DNA from: Trichinella spiralis
Lineage: Eukaryota > Nematoda > Enoplea > Trichinellida > Trichinellidae
Length of the DNA: 64,000 nucleotides
Assembly (NCBI GenBank): GCA_000181795.3
Contig: CM012953.1
Coordinates: 9,195,298 to 9,259,297 of the forward strand
Reading direction: 5' to 3'
Positions 10,020 through 20,709 of the stretch are shown in pieces; position 1 is the stretch's first letter; every line of letters starts with the position of its first letter. A model generated the notes under the pieces. That model had not been told where the DNA came from, did not search any database, and was given only the letters and a program-made list of their open reading frames with translations. The position numbers were made by a program, and so were the translations under genes.

Positions 10020-12640
10020 AAACAGCGAAGAAGGATCAGAACAAAATGAAGCAATCAAGTAAACAGAAAAGTGATAAAATGAAAATCTTTCTCACTTTCG
10101 AGAATCAGCTTTGAACTGACAGTTGGGAGCCAACTGTCCATTCACTTTTGATTGATGACTGTTTCCAGATGACCGTTTCAGTCAACAAATCGCTAAGTGA
10201 AAGCAACTGGCATTTTGCAATTCAAAGCATAATAGCAGAATTTTCTTCATGTTGCAATTTTGCGTATAATTTACACTATTATTGCAGTTGCTAGTCAAGC
10301 CTGAATAATTTCCTTTGCGTCAAGCTATCTTTAATCTTTTTAACCGACCTTACTATATGCACTATTCAGCATTTGAAGAATTTTTTCTAAATTTTAATTT
10401 CTATTCTTCTTATTATCTTAAATCAGGGCTGTCCAAAGCATGGTTCGCCAGTCGATCTGATTTCACACTTGAAAAAGATAAAATAATTTGCATCGAATGC
10501 ATATTAGATATTTTAATTCTGTCACTCGATATTTCTAATTTTATTTTGTGCATTCATATCATTATATATGCAGGTGTTTTTCAAATATTAGATATGTCAA
10601 CAACAAATTAACATGTTTTTAAAGCAATTTTTCGGCAGTTTTGGAAAAAATTCCGCAACTTGTATGTTTTATTTTTGCAAACGCATTTTGTCTGCTGTTT
10701 CAATAAAAACTTTTCTAAGCACCACGACTTAATTTTCCTACGAAATTTTAGTATGCTTGCTAAACCTACCCAACTAGCAGTTGTACTCTCCAAGTAATTA
10801 AATATATATATTTTTTTATGCTACATTTATTTCTCGAACAAATCTTTTTTTACTTATGCTGTTTTCATTTCATCAAAAGTTGGACAGCAAATTTCAAATG
10901 TTTGTTTAATTTGTGATAAAATTATAAAATTTATGATATGATGTTCATAAATTTATGAAAAAATAAATAAATGTTTGTTTAAACTTCTTGCTTATAATGA
11001 CTTCTTATAAGTCAGGCATTTCAAGAAATGTTTTTTTATTTTGAAGAATAGTAAAATTATATGAATTTCAACATTTTTTAAGAATATTTTAGTGTTTTCT
11101 TATTTTATGTTTCTCAAAAGTTTGAAAAATTTATTAGTTGATCAATGCTAAATTCAATTGTGATTAATGGGATCCACATTCACGTTCATTTTCAAAATGG
11201 ATAGAAAAGCGAATAAACAAAGCAGTTGTTATAATACTGGACAATATGTTACTTTTGATTAGAAAATTTATTGCATATAATTTTTCAGTTTTACTTTCCT
11301 GAAACAGAGCAAAGCAAAGTTTAAGGCAAAACAAGTTTATTATGCTTGACCAATAGAATGTAGCCAAATGATGAAATATACGCAGCATTGTAAAGGGAAG
11401 AAAACTTTGTTTTTAAGCTTATAATTGCAAAATACAAGCTAGCTTTTACTTTGAGACAATGAAACAGTCATGAATTAAAATTGAATGAACAGTGGCTTGC
11501 AACTTTTAGTACAGCTATTAACTGAAAGTGAAACTGGAAGATGATATGCAATACATTGTTTAACGAAAAGTAAATAAAATATTGTCTCGTATCTCAACAA
11601 TAGCTTGACTTCACTTCATGTCACTGTTTCATGTTCATGACTATCGACAAGAATTTGCATTCAACATTAAGATACCAACGAAAATTATAATACAGTAAAC
11701 AAGTAAATGCTTATTAAGTTAATAACTGCAACTATGAAAGTAAACATTAATTTCTTCAAGGAACAAATTATTGTATAAAATGTATGATTATTAGGAATTA
11801 TTATTCAGTTTTTTAATATAGGATTCAAAATGCATCCTCAATGAAAAATTAAATAGACTAGACGTTTATTTGCATTTCTGTTATTGTGATTTTTGTTTGT
11901 GTGTTATGGAAAACCTGTGAATAAGCGCACTTGTAATTTTGTAGCTGTAAACTATCAGGAAACAATTTCACTGGAATTCAACAAAAGCAAGCAAGCTATT
12001 TCTTTTTAATTTTATAACTGTTTTTAAATGAACCGCTTTACTCAAGAATCTTAAAAAGAACAACTAATAATAACCCCTTTTTATTTTTTGTGCTTGAATT
12101 TGTTCATATTTCTGTAACCTATTACCATGACTCACAATGTGTATTAAGTTTTCATTGCATGGAAATTATAATTTAATATAGGGTAAGTTTGTCAACTGAG
12201 ACATCAATTTTACCGACAAACATAAAGTAGCAAAACAACATTGCACTTCCATACAAAGCCAGATGAACAGCTATTTTTGTTCCCCAGTGTGGATTTTTCA
12301 TTTCAACAGAAAAAGTCACTTTACTCAAATCGTGCTGTTACTTAAAGTTATAGTAACTCTACTTTCATTCCTTAAAACTAAATATATACACATGTATGGA
12401 TATTTTTCCTATTCATATATAAATGCAATATTTTATTGAATTGTGATGAAATTTCAATAAATAAGTACAATTAAAAACTATATAATTTTAAAAAAATGCA
12501 TCTATTAGAAAGCTTTAAATTTATTCAGAAAACTTATCATTGATAAGAAACCAATATTTGACAAATAGAATGTATAAAAGCGACAACCAACGAAATTGAG
12601 TTGCAAAAAGGGAGGCGGAGTTTGTTGGGGAAGCAGTTCT
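10020..12640. other. Gene-poor AT-rich spacer
   Basis: No exon series or recognisable protein on either strand. Open frames such as 10315-10611 are low-complexity. A weak hAT-like inverted pair near 10424 and 10884 is discussed under rejected observations. Confidence 0.5.
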
Positions 12641-12710
12641 ACCCTTGATGAAACGATTTCTTATGATTCATGTTCTCAGTGTTCTATTATGCATGGTTGG
12701 AATAAATTAA
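12573..12710 (+). other. Candidate TATA box plus 20-codon secretory-like ORF
   Basis: TATAAAAG at 12573-12580 is followed at a promoter-like distance by an ATG at 12648 opening a 20-residue frame, MKRFLMIHVLSVLLCMVGIN. It has a basic start and hydrophobic core like a signal peptide. An ATAAATT stretch overlaps the stop. It could be a first exon (a GTTGGA donor follows the last Met) or chance. The local base composition is richer in G than the flanks. Low confidence. Confidence 0.2.
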
Positions 12711-12769
12711 TTTTTTCAAGCAAGGTTATTTGAATGTTTCCAAATCGAAAAGAAGCAAAATATCATCAT

Positions 12770-14964
12770 TTACATTGTAGTGTCGGTGAATTTGTTAAAG
12801 ACCGAAGCGGATTGTGCTGTCTGAAGATTTTCTGTCTTACAACAGAACGTTTCTTTGGCAGTGGCTTTCAATTCTTTGCTTTTGTATATTCGAAGCGTGG
12901 GATACAGTGCATTGCTGAGTATTGCCGGAAGCCACGCATAACTGAGTGCACCGCCTAGGAGTGGTTTGAAATAAATAAGGAAGCTGGCAATTTGTGGAAT
13001 GGTCAAAGAGAAGAATGTCAAAGTGACCAAAATGCTGGTGTGCTTCAGCACCGTCGCCCTTCGACGTGCCTGTACCATTTTGACTTGTTCGCTTAAAATT
13101 TTCCTATTGCGTCCCAAATCGGCCACAGTAATGATCAACAAAGAAACGTTGAAACAGCTTATAATGAAAGAATAAATGTAATAAGAAATGAAATATTTCG
13201 GTCCCATTACATCACTGACAAAACAGCAAGCCGAGATGACATTGTCTGCCCTGCTGAAAATAATTCCCATAAATAGAACCATTTGAGCAATTCCAATGGC
13301 ATAAACTATTATTATGAAACGATTCACATTTTTGTTGTGAATTTTGAAATGTGAAAATTTGCAACACACTGTCATAAAGCAGTCCACACTGGAAAGGGCA
13401 GCTATACATGATATCAGTTGATCAGCCAGTGGATAAATGATCAACTGCGGTTGAAGGAGCAGACATTGCGGAGGTGAGGTGAAATTCATCAACGTACAGT
13501 TCACTATTAACCTTCTTCCAAATGTCGCAATGTAAGCAAGCGATAGCAAAACAACGGCTGAAGCATAAGCTGAAATATTATAGATATTTATTTTTAATTT
13601 TTTAAAACAAAGAACAGTAATTAAATTGAACTTACAATCTGAAAAGAATTTAAAATTTTATCTATCGATTTCTAAATAATGCAGTAGAAATTTTGCATTG
13701 CAAACTATCATCAACTATTTATATTAATAAAGGAAATACAAAACAAAAAAAATTTAATAATGCAATAATTTATAAAAAAAAAGAATACGAAAGCTAATTA
13801 CGTTCTTGCAACTGTTGCAATTAGGAAAACAATTATTTTTTACGAATAAATTTCCCACACAATGCTTAAGATAATGGAAAATTACAATTTAAATATAGCA
13901 GTATAATTAAAAGCAATTCGAATAATGACAGTCATTTGAAAAAATTCGACAATTTGAAACAGGAATTTAAAATGGATAAATTCGCAGGCTTTCATTTATG
14001 CAAGCTCTGCTTTATTTAACTGATTGAAGTTAAGCATTAATTTAATTGATCGCACAAATTAAAACTGATGTTCACCGTTTAAAGTCAAGTGAATACAAAG
14101 TGTACAGAGGATATCGAATAATTGCTCTAAATAGTAAATGTTAAAGTCAATTCATTTTCCATTCAAATGGTTCGATTATTAACCGAATCCAAATTGCGTA
14201 AAATTACAAAGTACAATTAACTGTGTACAAAAAGAAAATTATATTCCATTTGAAAAATTTCATGCGCCAATAAAATTAACTTAATCGATATATTCATAAA
14301 TTTTATGCTTCCAGTTACAAGTTAAATATATTACACAACAATTGAACAGAACCGTTTAATATATTATTCAAACAGATATGTAAATGTTTATCAAATGTGT
14401 GTCTCAAACGGATGAGTGAGTTTTTATCAAAAATATCAAGAAATGCAGTATCAATTAACTTATCATATCATAATTTTAAATCATATGAAATACAGTATGA
14501 CTATTCAGACGTTACACACAGGGAAAATTTTAAATATTGCTTCAACTTCAAACTGTATGTAGAAGAACAGCGCCTTTTATCAACATTTTAATTGGCGTTT
14601 TGCAATATCGAATCTTAAGCATATTTTACTTAAATAATAGAATTTACTTGAAAAACGGTAAAATTTGTTGTAATACTTCAACGAATTTTTTACTTGCCCC
14701 TTACTAGTAGTTTAACTTTTGGATAGATTGACAATGACAGTTGTTAAAATTAACCGAAACATTAATTTTGTTCAAAGTCTTACCAAAAGAAATTTTTTCC
14801 AACTTATTTGGTCTTTTTCTCTTCAATATGAGATACATCAACGTTAAATTGGAAACAGTGGCAATGAATGAAAAGCATGCTAATATAATGATGAACGGTG
14901 AAACGCTTGTGGAATTTCCTGAAGATGACGAAAGTTCTGATTTATTTGCCGTAGTGTTAAGCAT
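12770..14964 (-). CDS. Serpentine 7TM receptor (rhodopsin-like, Srsx-like)
   Basis: A putative plasma-membrane G-protein-coupled receptor. Exons 14964-14784 and 13569-12770 join at a phase-1 intron and give about 326 aa. Exon 1 has an N-terminus with three N-glycosylation sequons (NTT, NKS, NST) and TM1 (FIIILACFSFIATVSNLTLM), followed by a basic loop KRKRPNK. Exon 2 carries TM2-TM7, including a conserved Cys before TM3, a basic third loop (VQARRRATVLKHTS) and a TM7 motif NALYPTLRIYKSKELK, which resembles the NPxxY-plus-helix-8 arrangement of nematode Srsx receptors. A canonical DRY is not clear; SSVDCFMTV lies at that position. The ATG lies 5 nt after a CCAG acceptor. The ligand is unknown. 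The 1.2-kb intron contains nothing recognised. Confidence 0.85.
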
Positions 14965-14969
14965 CAGAG

Positions 14970-16300
14970 CTGGCAAAAGAAAATAAATTTCTATTCAACA
15001 CTTTTACGCAGCAGAGATGCGGAGAGCAATGAGGCAAATATGTTTGGTCTGAAAAAATAAAGTGCATCAATAAATATGATAATTTAAATTTGAAACAGTC
15101 AAGAAAAGTTAATTGTACATTTTCACCGCTAGAAGAATTTCTTTGTTTTGAAAATTTATTCAACCAGTAATTAATTAATTGAACAACGGGCAAGCGTTAA
15201 TGACCAGCGCTGACAGCAGTTTCATGAATACTTGATCAAAGCTTTGTGATCTGAAAGCACTTGCGTAACGAACAGGACAAATAAAAAAGAATAAGTTTGC
15301 AGATTTACTGTTTACTTCTCCTGCAATAAGTAATTTCAGAATCAATAAATTTACTAAGTGAACAATTTATTTCCTTCTATATCTTATTCAAAGCAAAGAC
15401 TTACAACAATTATTTTTTTTAATTAATAATTTTGAATTTCACAACTGCGTGGCAGTTTTTCAAAATTTCACTTTTATCGTTTAAAAGCACTTATTACAAA
15501 TTATGCAAATTTTCTCATACTTATTTATTTGTATAAAAATTACAATTAATAAATTTATTTCATGATATTCCAATGTCTCCATAATATATCTGGTAAATAA
15601 AATACGCTCAATTATTTTCTTAATCATTATCATTCACTTCAATAATTTTTGTTTCATACTTTTAGAAACTTCCAAAAAATTTAAAACATTACACCATATT
15701 ATAATTTAAAGTGACAGCAATTCAGAAGAGTAGCAGAGATCGTGATCTGTTTATGTATGATTGCATCTATTCTTCGGTTTATATATTTATTTTAAAAGCT
15801 TTATTTTATATGAATGTAATATTAAATAATTACTGCTTTATTTAAGTTTTTTGGTCCTAATTTGGTGCAGTAAAATTCATAAGCAGTAAAAGAAGAAATT
15901 TTATTTATTAGGAAATTTTAATGTAATTTACTTTTTAATTATTAACTCTTTGATCAGGGGCATTGATTTTCCAATTTATACGGGGGGGCGGATGTAGCAT
16001 CCAGAAGATTTATTTGGGATCCAGGGGATAGACATAGTGAGAGTTGCGTAAAATTTTTCCCAATGCGGGGGAGGGGGAAGGAGGCGGCCGCCCAAGTCGC
16101 GCCCTCCCTTTATCAACGCTATTGCCTCTGATAGATTCTTGGGGTAGAATCTACTTCAGGATGCTTTGTATGTGCAGCATTCCGTCATTTTTCATTTTTA
16201 TGATTTGAAGCTTTGTGATACCTCTTTTGACACATTATATCATGTTTTGAAAAAATCCCTTTGGTGTTTCAGGACTTTTGTTAAGTCTGTAGAACATCGT
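14970..16300. other. Spacer upstream of the 7TM receptor
   Basis: No gene found. A G/C-rich island at about 15955-16135, with runs of G and a GCGGCCGC palindrome, stands out from the AT-rich surroundings and has no coding frame. It is probably a repeat fragment. Confidence 0.4.
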
Positions 16301-16310
16301 AAAGTTCAAA

Positions 16311-17490
16311 TGTACGTTTTTGGATTCTTCGGATGAAATCCACACCACACCGGAAGAACACGTGTGAAAACCCTCAACAATGTTGAATCTGTATGAAATT
16401 TGTTTCAATAGATACTACTACTGTGTCAATATTATGCGTTTGAATCAAAAAATAATTTCAATAATTTTTAAGCTTTTCCGTGTTCAAAATTGCAATGAAA
16501 TTCGCGTTGAAAATCGTTAATTTTTGATTTTTTTATTTTCCAGACTAATTTTTATAATATTTTCCAAACAAATGATTGCTTGCAGTTTAGTACGCTATTA
16601 TACATTTCTTAAAACAAAAATGGGGTTTTTAGCTATTTTTTGGCTTCAGACGAGCACCTTTTAGTGAGACTTCTATGGGTTTTTACATACACATATGAAC
16701 TGATGTTGAAGAAGAAAGCTATACTTCACATTGCTTTTTTTGGTCATCGTACCCGAAGTTCAGTATGAATCATTAAAATTTGTTTTGGTTCAATATGTTG
16801 AACTGCATCTCTTATCTGGACCTCTATCCGGAAAGTCGCACCGTTAAAAGCTTCTCCTGATCGAATGTGGCAAATCTTTTGTGGACATTTGTGGACGTAC
16901 TGCCAGCCCGTTACATGCGCTTCCTTACACAGTAAGAAAAGCCACTGAATCTGTGGGAGCAGCGATGACAGCAAAGCGGCCAGCTGCAATGAACGATCAA
17001 AAAGCCATCCCAAAAAGGTGCAGCTTTTGCGACAGTATAAAGATCAAAGAGTCGGCATCTGGTGCAGCAAATGTAGAACCCCAAGTTGCAATGATCACTT
17101 TTACCTCTTTTGTGAAAATTGCTTTGATCAGCCTGGCATGTCCAAACAAACCTGGATCGGCAGATTTACAACGTCAATTTTGTTGAATTTTTCGGCAAGT
17201 AAGGAATTGAAATTTAGCGTCATGCAGTGAAAACTATCATTTGTTTGGGAAATATTACAAAAATTAGTCTGACAGGTGAAAAAAATCAAAAATAATTTTT
17301 CAACCTTAATTTTGTTGCATTTTTAGCCGTGGAAAGGCTTAAAAATTATTAAAATTAATCATTTTTTGATTAAAATATATAAACAGACTTAGTACTATCT
17401 ACTGAATCAACTTTTATAAGCAGTCACATGTTTTGCACTTTTTTTCTGATGTAGGGTGAATTCCACCTGAAAAATCCAAAAACGTACATA
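16311..17490 (+). mobile_element. Degraded piggyBac-like DNA transposon
   Basis: The segment is bracketed by an imperfect inverted repeat: 16311-16347 begins TGTACGTTTTTGGATT, and the reverse complement of 17451-17490 begins TATGTACGTTTTTGGATT; the match extends over about 33 bases with several mismatches. Inside, broken plus-strand frames between 16880 and 17160 encode the cysteine-rich C-terminal zinc-binding domain of a piggyBac-type transposase. I could not find TTAA duplications directly at the repeat borders, so the true ends may lie outside. Confidence 0.65.
16960..17160 (+). pseudogene. piggyBac-type transposase C-terminus, frameshifted
   Basis: Two overlapping frames share the domain. 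One contains IPKRCSFCDSIK and the other continues KDQRVGIWCSKCRTP and FYLFCENCF. The spacing CxxC...CxxC...H...CxxC is that of the piggyBac C-terminal cysteine-rich domain. A frameshift near 17035 separates the first and second Cys pairs. The DDD catalytic domain upstream is not recognisable. This is a dead copy. Confidence 0.7.
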
Positions 17491-18527
17491 GCGCCAACAA
17501 TCCATCAGAGGCTTACTGTAATAATAATATAAAGTAATTAAAATTGCACACTTGCAATTTCAATTATTATTGTTCTTTATAAGAATAAAGACATATATAA
17601 CATTTGTTCCATTTATTAGGATAACAGCACTTGAGAATGGGCAGAGAATGTATTGCGCAGAAACAATTGTCATAAATAACTAAAAGTAAAACAGTTAGAA
17701 ATTTCAAAATGTTATATTTCTATCTATAATTTTAATATCATTAATGTTGAAGTAGATTATTTATTTTTACACTATTGCTAAATCAAGCTGTTATAATAAA
17801 GTAAAAAATATATCAGATTTAAATGCAACAAGTGAATTTATTAATATTTAATAGATTTTCCTGTTTAATGCGGCATTTAACAATTAATATGTATATGTGT
17901 ATATTTGTGCATATATATTAAACTTTAAAAGCATTTTACTTTTTATTTTATTTAATATTTTATTGATCTGAGAGAAGCAATTTATATATGTTTGGCAACT
18001 GTTTATAACTATCAGTTGCATTCTAATTTTGCTTCATCAAAAACAATCGGTAAGTTACATTCAACGTTTAATAAATTTAAAAATTGATTTAAAAGGTAAC
18101 GTTTCGTGTATTTTGTTACAAATTAGATGCGATAATTTATTTCATTGTCAATTAGAGCTTCATCATCATCAACGTCATTATTTAGAAAATAGCAATAAAC
18201 AATGAAAATAAGCCTTACTTCTTTGCTTAAACGGATTATTAAATGGAATGAAATTATAGCATGCAGAAGTAACTTTTTAACTTTTTTGAGGTATGAACTT
18301 ATTAAAAGTATAAATTGTGTAATGTCCTAGGCGTGGTTATTTCTTTTAACTTAGTCCTCTGCATGCTTTTCGTGTCTGACTGCCCACGCTGGCTGTGACA
18401 AGTGCTTCCTAGCCATGGTAATAATAAGAATTTTGTTAAGCTTTATTATGCAATGCAAACTTTACCTCCTCCTTCATAGTTCTAAGTGAACGGTAGTATT
18501 GGCCTTCACTCTGCCGTTACTTCTATT

Positions 18528-18677
18528 TTACATTTCATCTGCATCTCCCGCTGCTTGTTTTGCTTCTTTTTGTACTTTCTGTTTGTAATTTTGATGCATT
18601 GATTCAACACATTTGGTGTGCCATATGATTTCCGCCCTTTTTGTCTTCGATCCATTGCCTATACACTCATAAACCAT
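18528..18677 (-). CDS. Candidate small ORF, 49 aa, unknown
   Basis: An ATG-to-stop frame of 49 codons reads MVYECIGNGSKTKRAEIIWH at its start and ends in a Lys/Gln/Ala-rich helix-like segment with an acidic C-terminus. Balanced amino-acid usage and local GC enrichment make it look more protein-like than chance frames nearby. It could be the last exon of a gene whose other exons I cannot find, because an AT-GT donor overlaps the stop. No family recognised. Confidence 0.25.
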   Translation of the reverse strand: MVYECIGNGSKTKRAEIIWHTKCVESMHQNYKQKVQKEAKQAAGDADEM

Positions 18678-18868
18678 CTCTTATTTTATAATCAGAACTT
18701 GTAACAGCTATATGACATTGCACACTTGAAATAAGAATAACACTGCTAATGCATAGTCAAACTGCAGCTAATATTGGTGAGAAAGTTCATAACAATCATT
18801 TCAAAATGAAGTCATTGTTAATCATTCTAGTGGATAATAATTTCATACACACATGTAATATTGAATCT

Positions 18869-18906
18869 ATTTAATTTAATTTAATTTAATTTAATTTAAT
18901 TTAATT
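18869..18906. repeat. (TTTAA)n microsatellite
   Basis: About seven direct copies of a five-base unit, TTTAA. Confidence 0.9.
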
Positions 18907-20410
18907 ACAGAATATTATTTTCCCTATCACAACTTGCACTTCTGTGCACAAATATAAAAGATGGCTACTTGCTTGCGTGGTCAGAAGCTTTACTCTACTT
19001 TTTGAATAACTAATCATCATTTAAGAAGCATTTCTTTTAAAATCAAAATTAATTTAAATAATTTAATGAATAATATTTTGTTTTTTAATTTATATATTAA
19101 TAAATGTATTAATAATATTCAATATTAAATTAATTAAATTAACAATTATTTCATAATTTTAAAATTCCACTTGCCTTAATTTTGAAATTCTCTATTAGTT
19201 GTTTCTATATCCTGATTCTTTTTACTGATTAAAATAAAAGTATTGTATACTGAGAACTTACTTAGAACTAACATTTAGAACTACTTACTTTTTCAGTTTT
19301 CTTACTGAACGACATTTACTCATATAAATGAATTTCTTAGATGCACTAATAAAGTTTTCCATGTTGAATGTTATTTTGCATTTACTCACCGTTTTTAATC
19401 TAAATGAATTTCATTATTTTGTGGTAAAAAATATTATGCGTTTCATTTAATTGCAATACTTGTTTGACGTGATTAACAATATTCTGCTCACAGTTTCAAT
19501 ACGTTTATGAAGCATTTAGCTAATATATATGTATTTCTCACTTATCAATAAAGTCATCACCGATGGGCAGTAGCAACTGTTGACAATATTAAGCTGCGCT
19601 TCGATTCAGCAAGGAATATATATTGTTCATTTCTTCAAGCACATCACTCTGGGGTATAGTAATGATGAATTTACTTTATAATATTTTTATTTCTAACAGA
19701 ACACTTTAGTATTCAGAATTCAGTAACACTTTAATTATTATAGATTTTTCTTCTGAAAAGTACATTTTATTTAAACAATCCTTATCGCTGATAACTTTGT
19801 TAAATATTACCTAAATTCTGGTGCATAATTTGTCACATCTCATTACATTTTTACATTTGCTGTATATCATTTTATCAATTTCTGCATTGTATTTATGTTT
19901 ATGTTGCAGTAAGAATAATTGAATTTCATTTGATATATAAACTCGTAGCGTGTGGGGTGGAATTTTCTTATTGATTCGACTCATAGTTAATTGCATACAT
20001 ACTAATATTAAATACCCAAACAAACATTTCAGATAGAAATTTGTGATTATGAAGTACCCGCATCAAACAGCACTAATTTTTAAATTTAAATAATTAATTT
20101 GTGATTTTTTAAAGTGCATTTTGATTATTTTCTACAATCATCAGGATGTACCAGCAGTATAATTGGACAGTTGCCAGAAACAAATACCGTATTTGCAGTT
20201 TTACAAATAGAGCGCTGCATGGTACCAAGATCACGTATATTGAAGTAATTGTAGTAAAGTTATTCTGCACTTGCAATTACAGACAATCAGGTCCGTAGAT
20301 TTTGACTTAGTCCTCACACCAATTCAACATTCGGTAAAATTGCCCGTATCATTGATCAATCGATTTCTATTGTAGACAGATCAAAGTCGGTATTAGCCTT
20401 ATCCAAATAA

Positions 20411-20698
20411 GGGGTGGTTTTACTCGGTCCCGCTTTTCTCTCATTGGTCTTTGCCCACGCTGTTTTATTAGACCGTCAAATCTTTGTTGTATTGGTTTTC
20501 ATTTTATTTGGCCGTGAAGTCTTTGTCGTATTGGTTTTTTTTGTCTAATTGCTCAGTGAAATCTTTGTTGTATTGGTTTTTTTTGTCTAATTGCTCATTG
20601 ATTCAAACTCTTCAGTTGTGATTAAGATTTGACGGTCCAATAAAATAGCGTGGGTAATGACCAATGAGAGAAAAGCGGGACCGAGTAGTACCAAACCT
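20411..20698. mobile_element. MITE with long inverted repeats and 8-bp target duplication
   Basis: About 290 bp whose two arms are inverted repeats of roughly 70 bases with few differences; both contain CTCGGTCCCGCTTTTCTCTC and the CATTGGTC, CCCACGCT and GACCGTCAAATC blocks in the same order. The direct repeat CCAAATAA flanks it at 20403-20410 and 20699-20706, suggesting an 8-bp target duplication as made by hAT-type transposases. The centre holds tandem units of an AACCAATA-CAA-CAAAGA-TT block. It has no coding capacity. A relic of the same family is at 141-225. Confidence 0.8.
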
Positions 20699-20709
20699 CC
20701 AAATAATTA

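Larger units (their letters stand above)
17500..20400. other. Gene-poor AT-rich region
   Basis: No confirmed gene. It contains a TTTAA pentanucleotide repeat at about 18869-18906 and a less AT-rich patch at 18350-18680 that holds a 49-codon frame (listed separately). Confidence 0.4.

Noticed and set aside
10315-10611. 98-codon frame on the plus strand
   Set aside because: Composed mostly of Phe, Ile, Leu and Tyr from AT-rich codons, with no splice context or family match.
10424-10884. Possible hAT-type element: CAGGGCTGTCCAA on the left and TTGGACAGC on the right
   Set aside because: The inverted match is only about ten bases, the right end lacks the terminal CCTG, and the eight flanking bases do not match.
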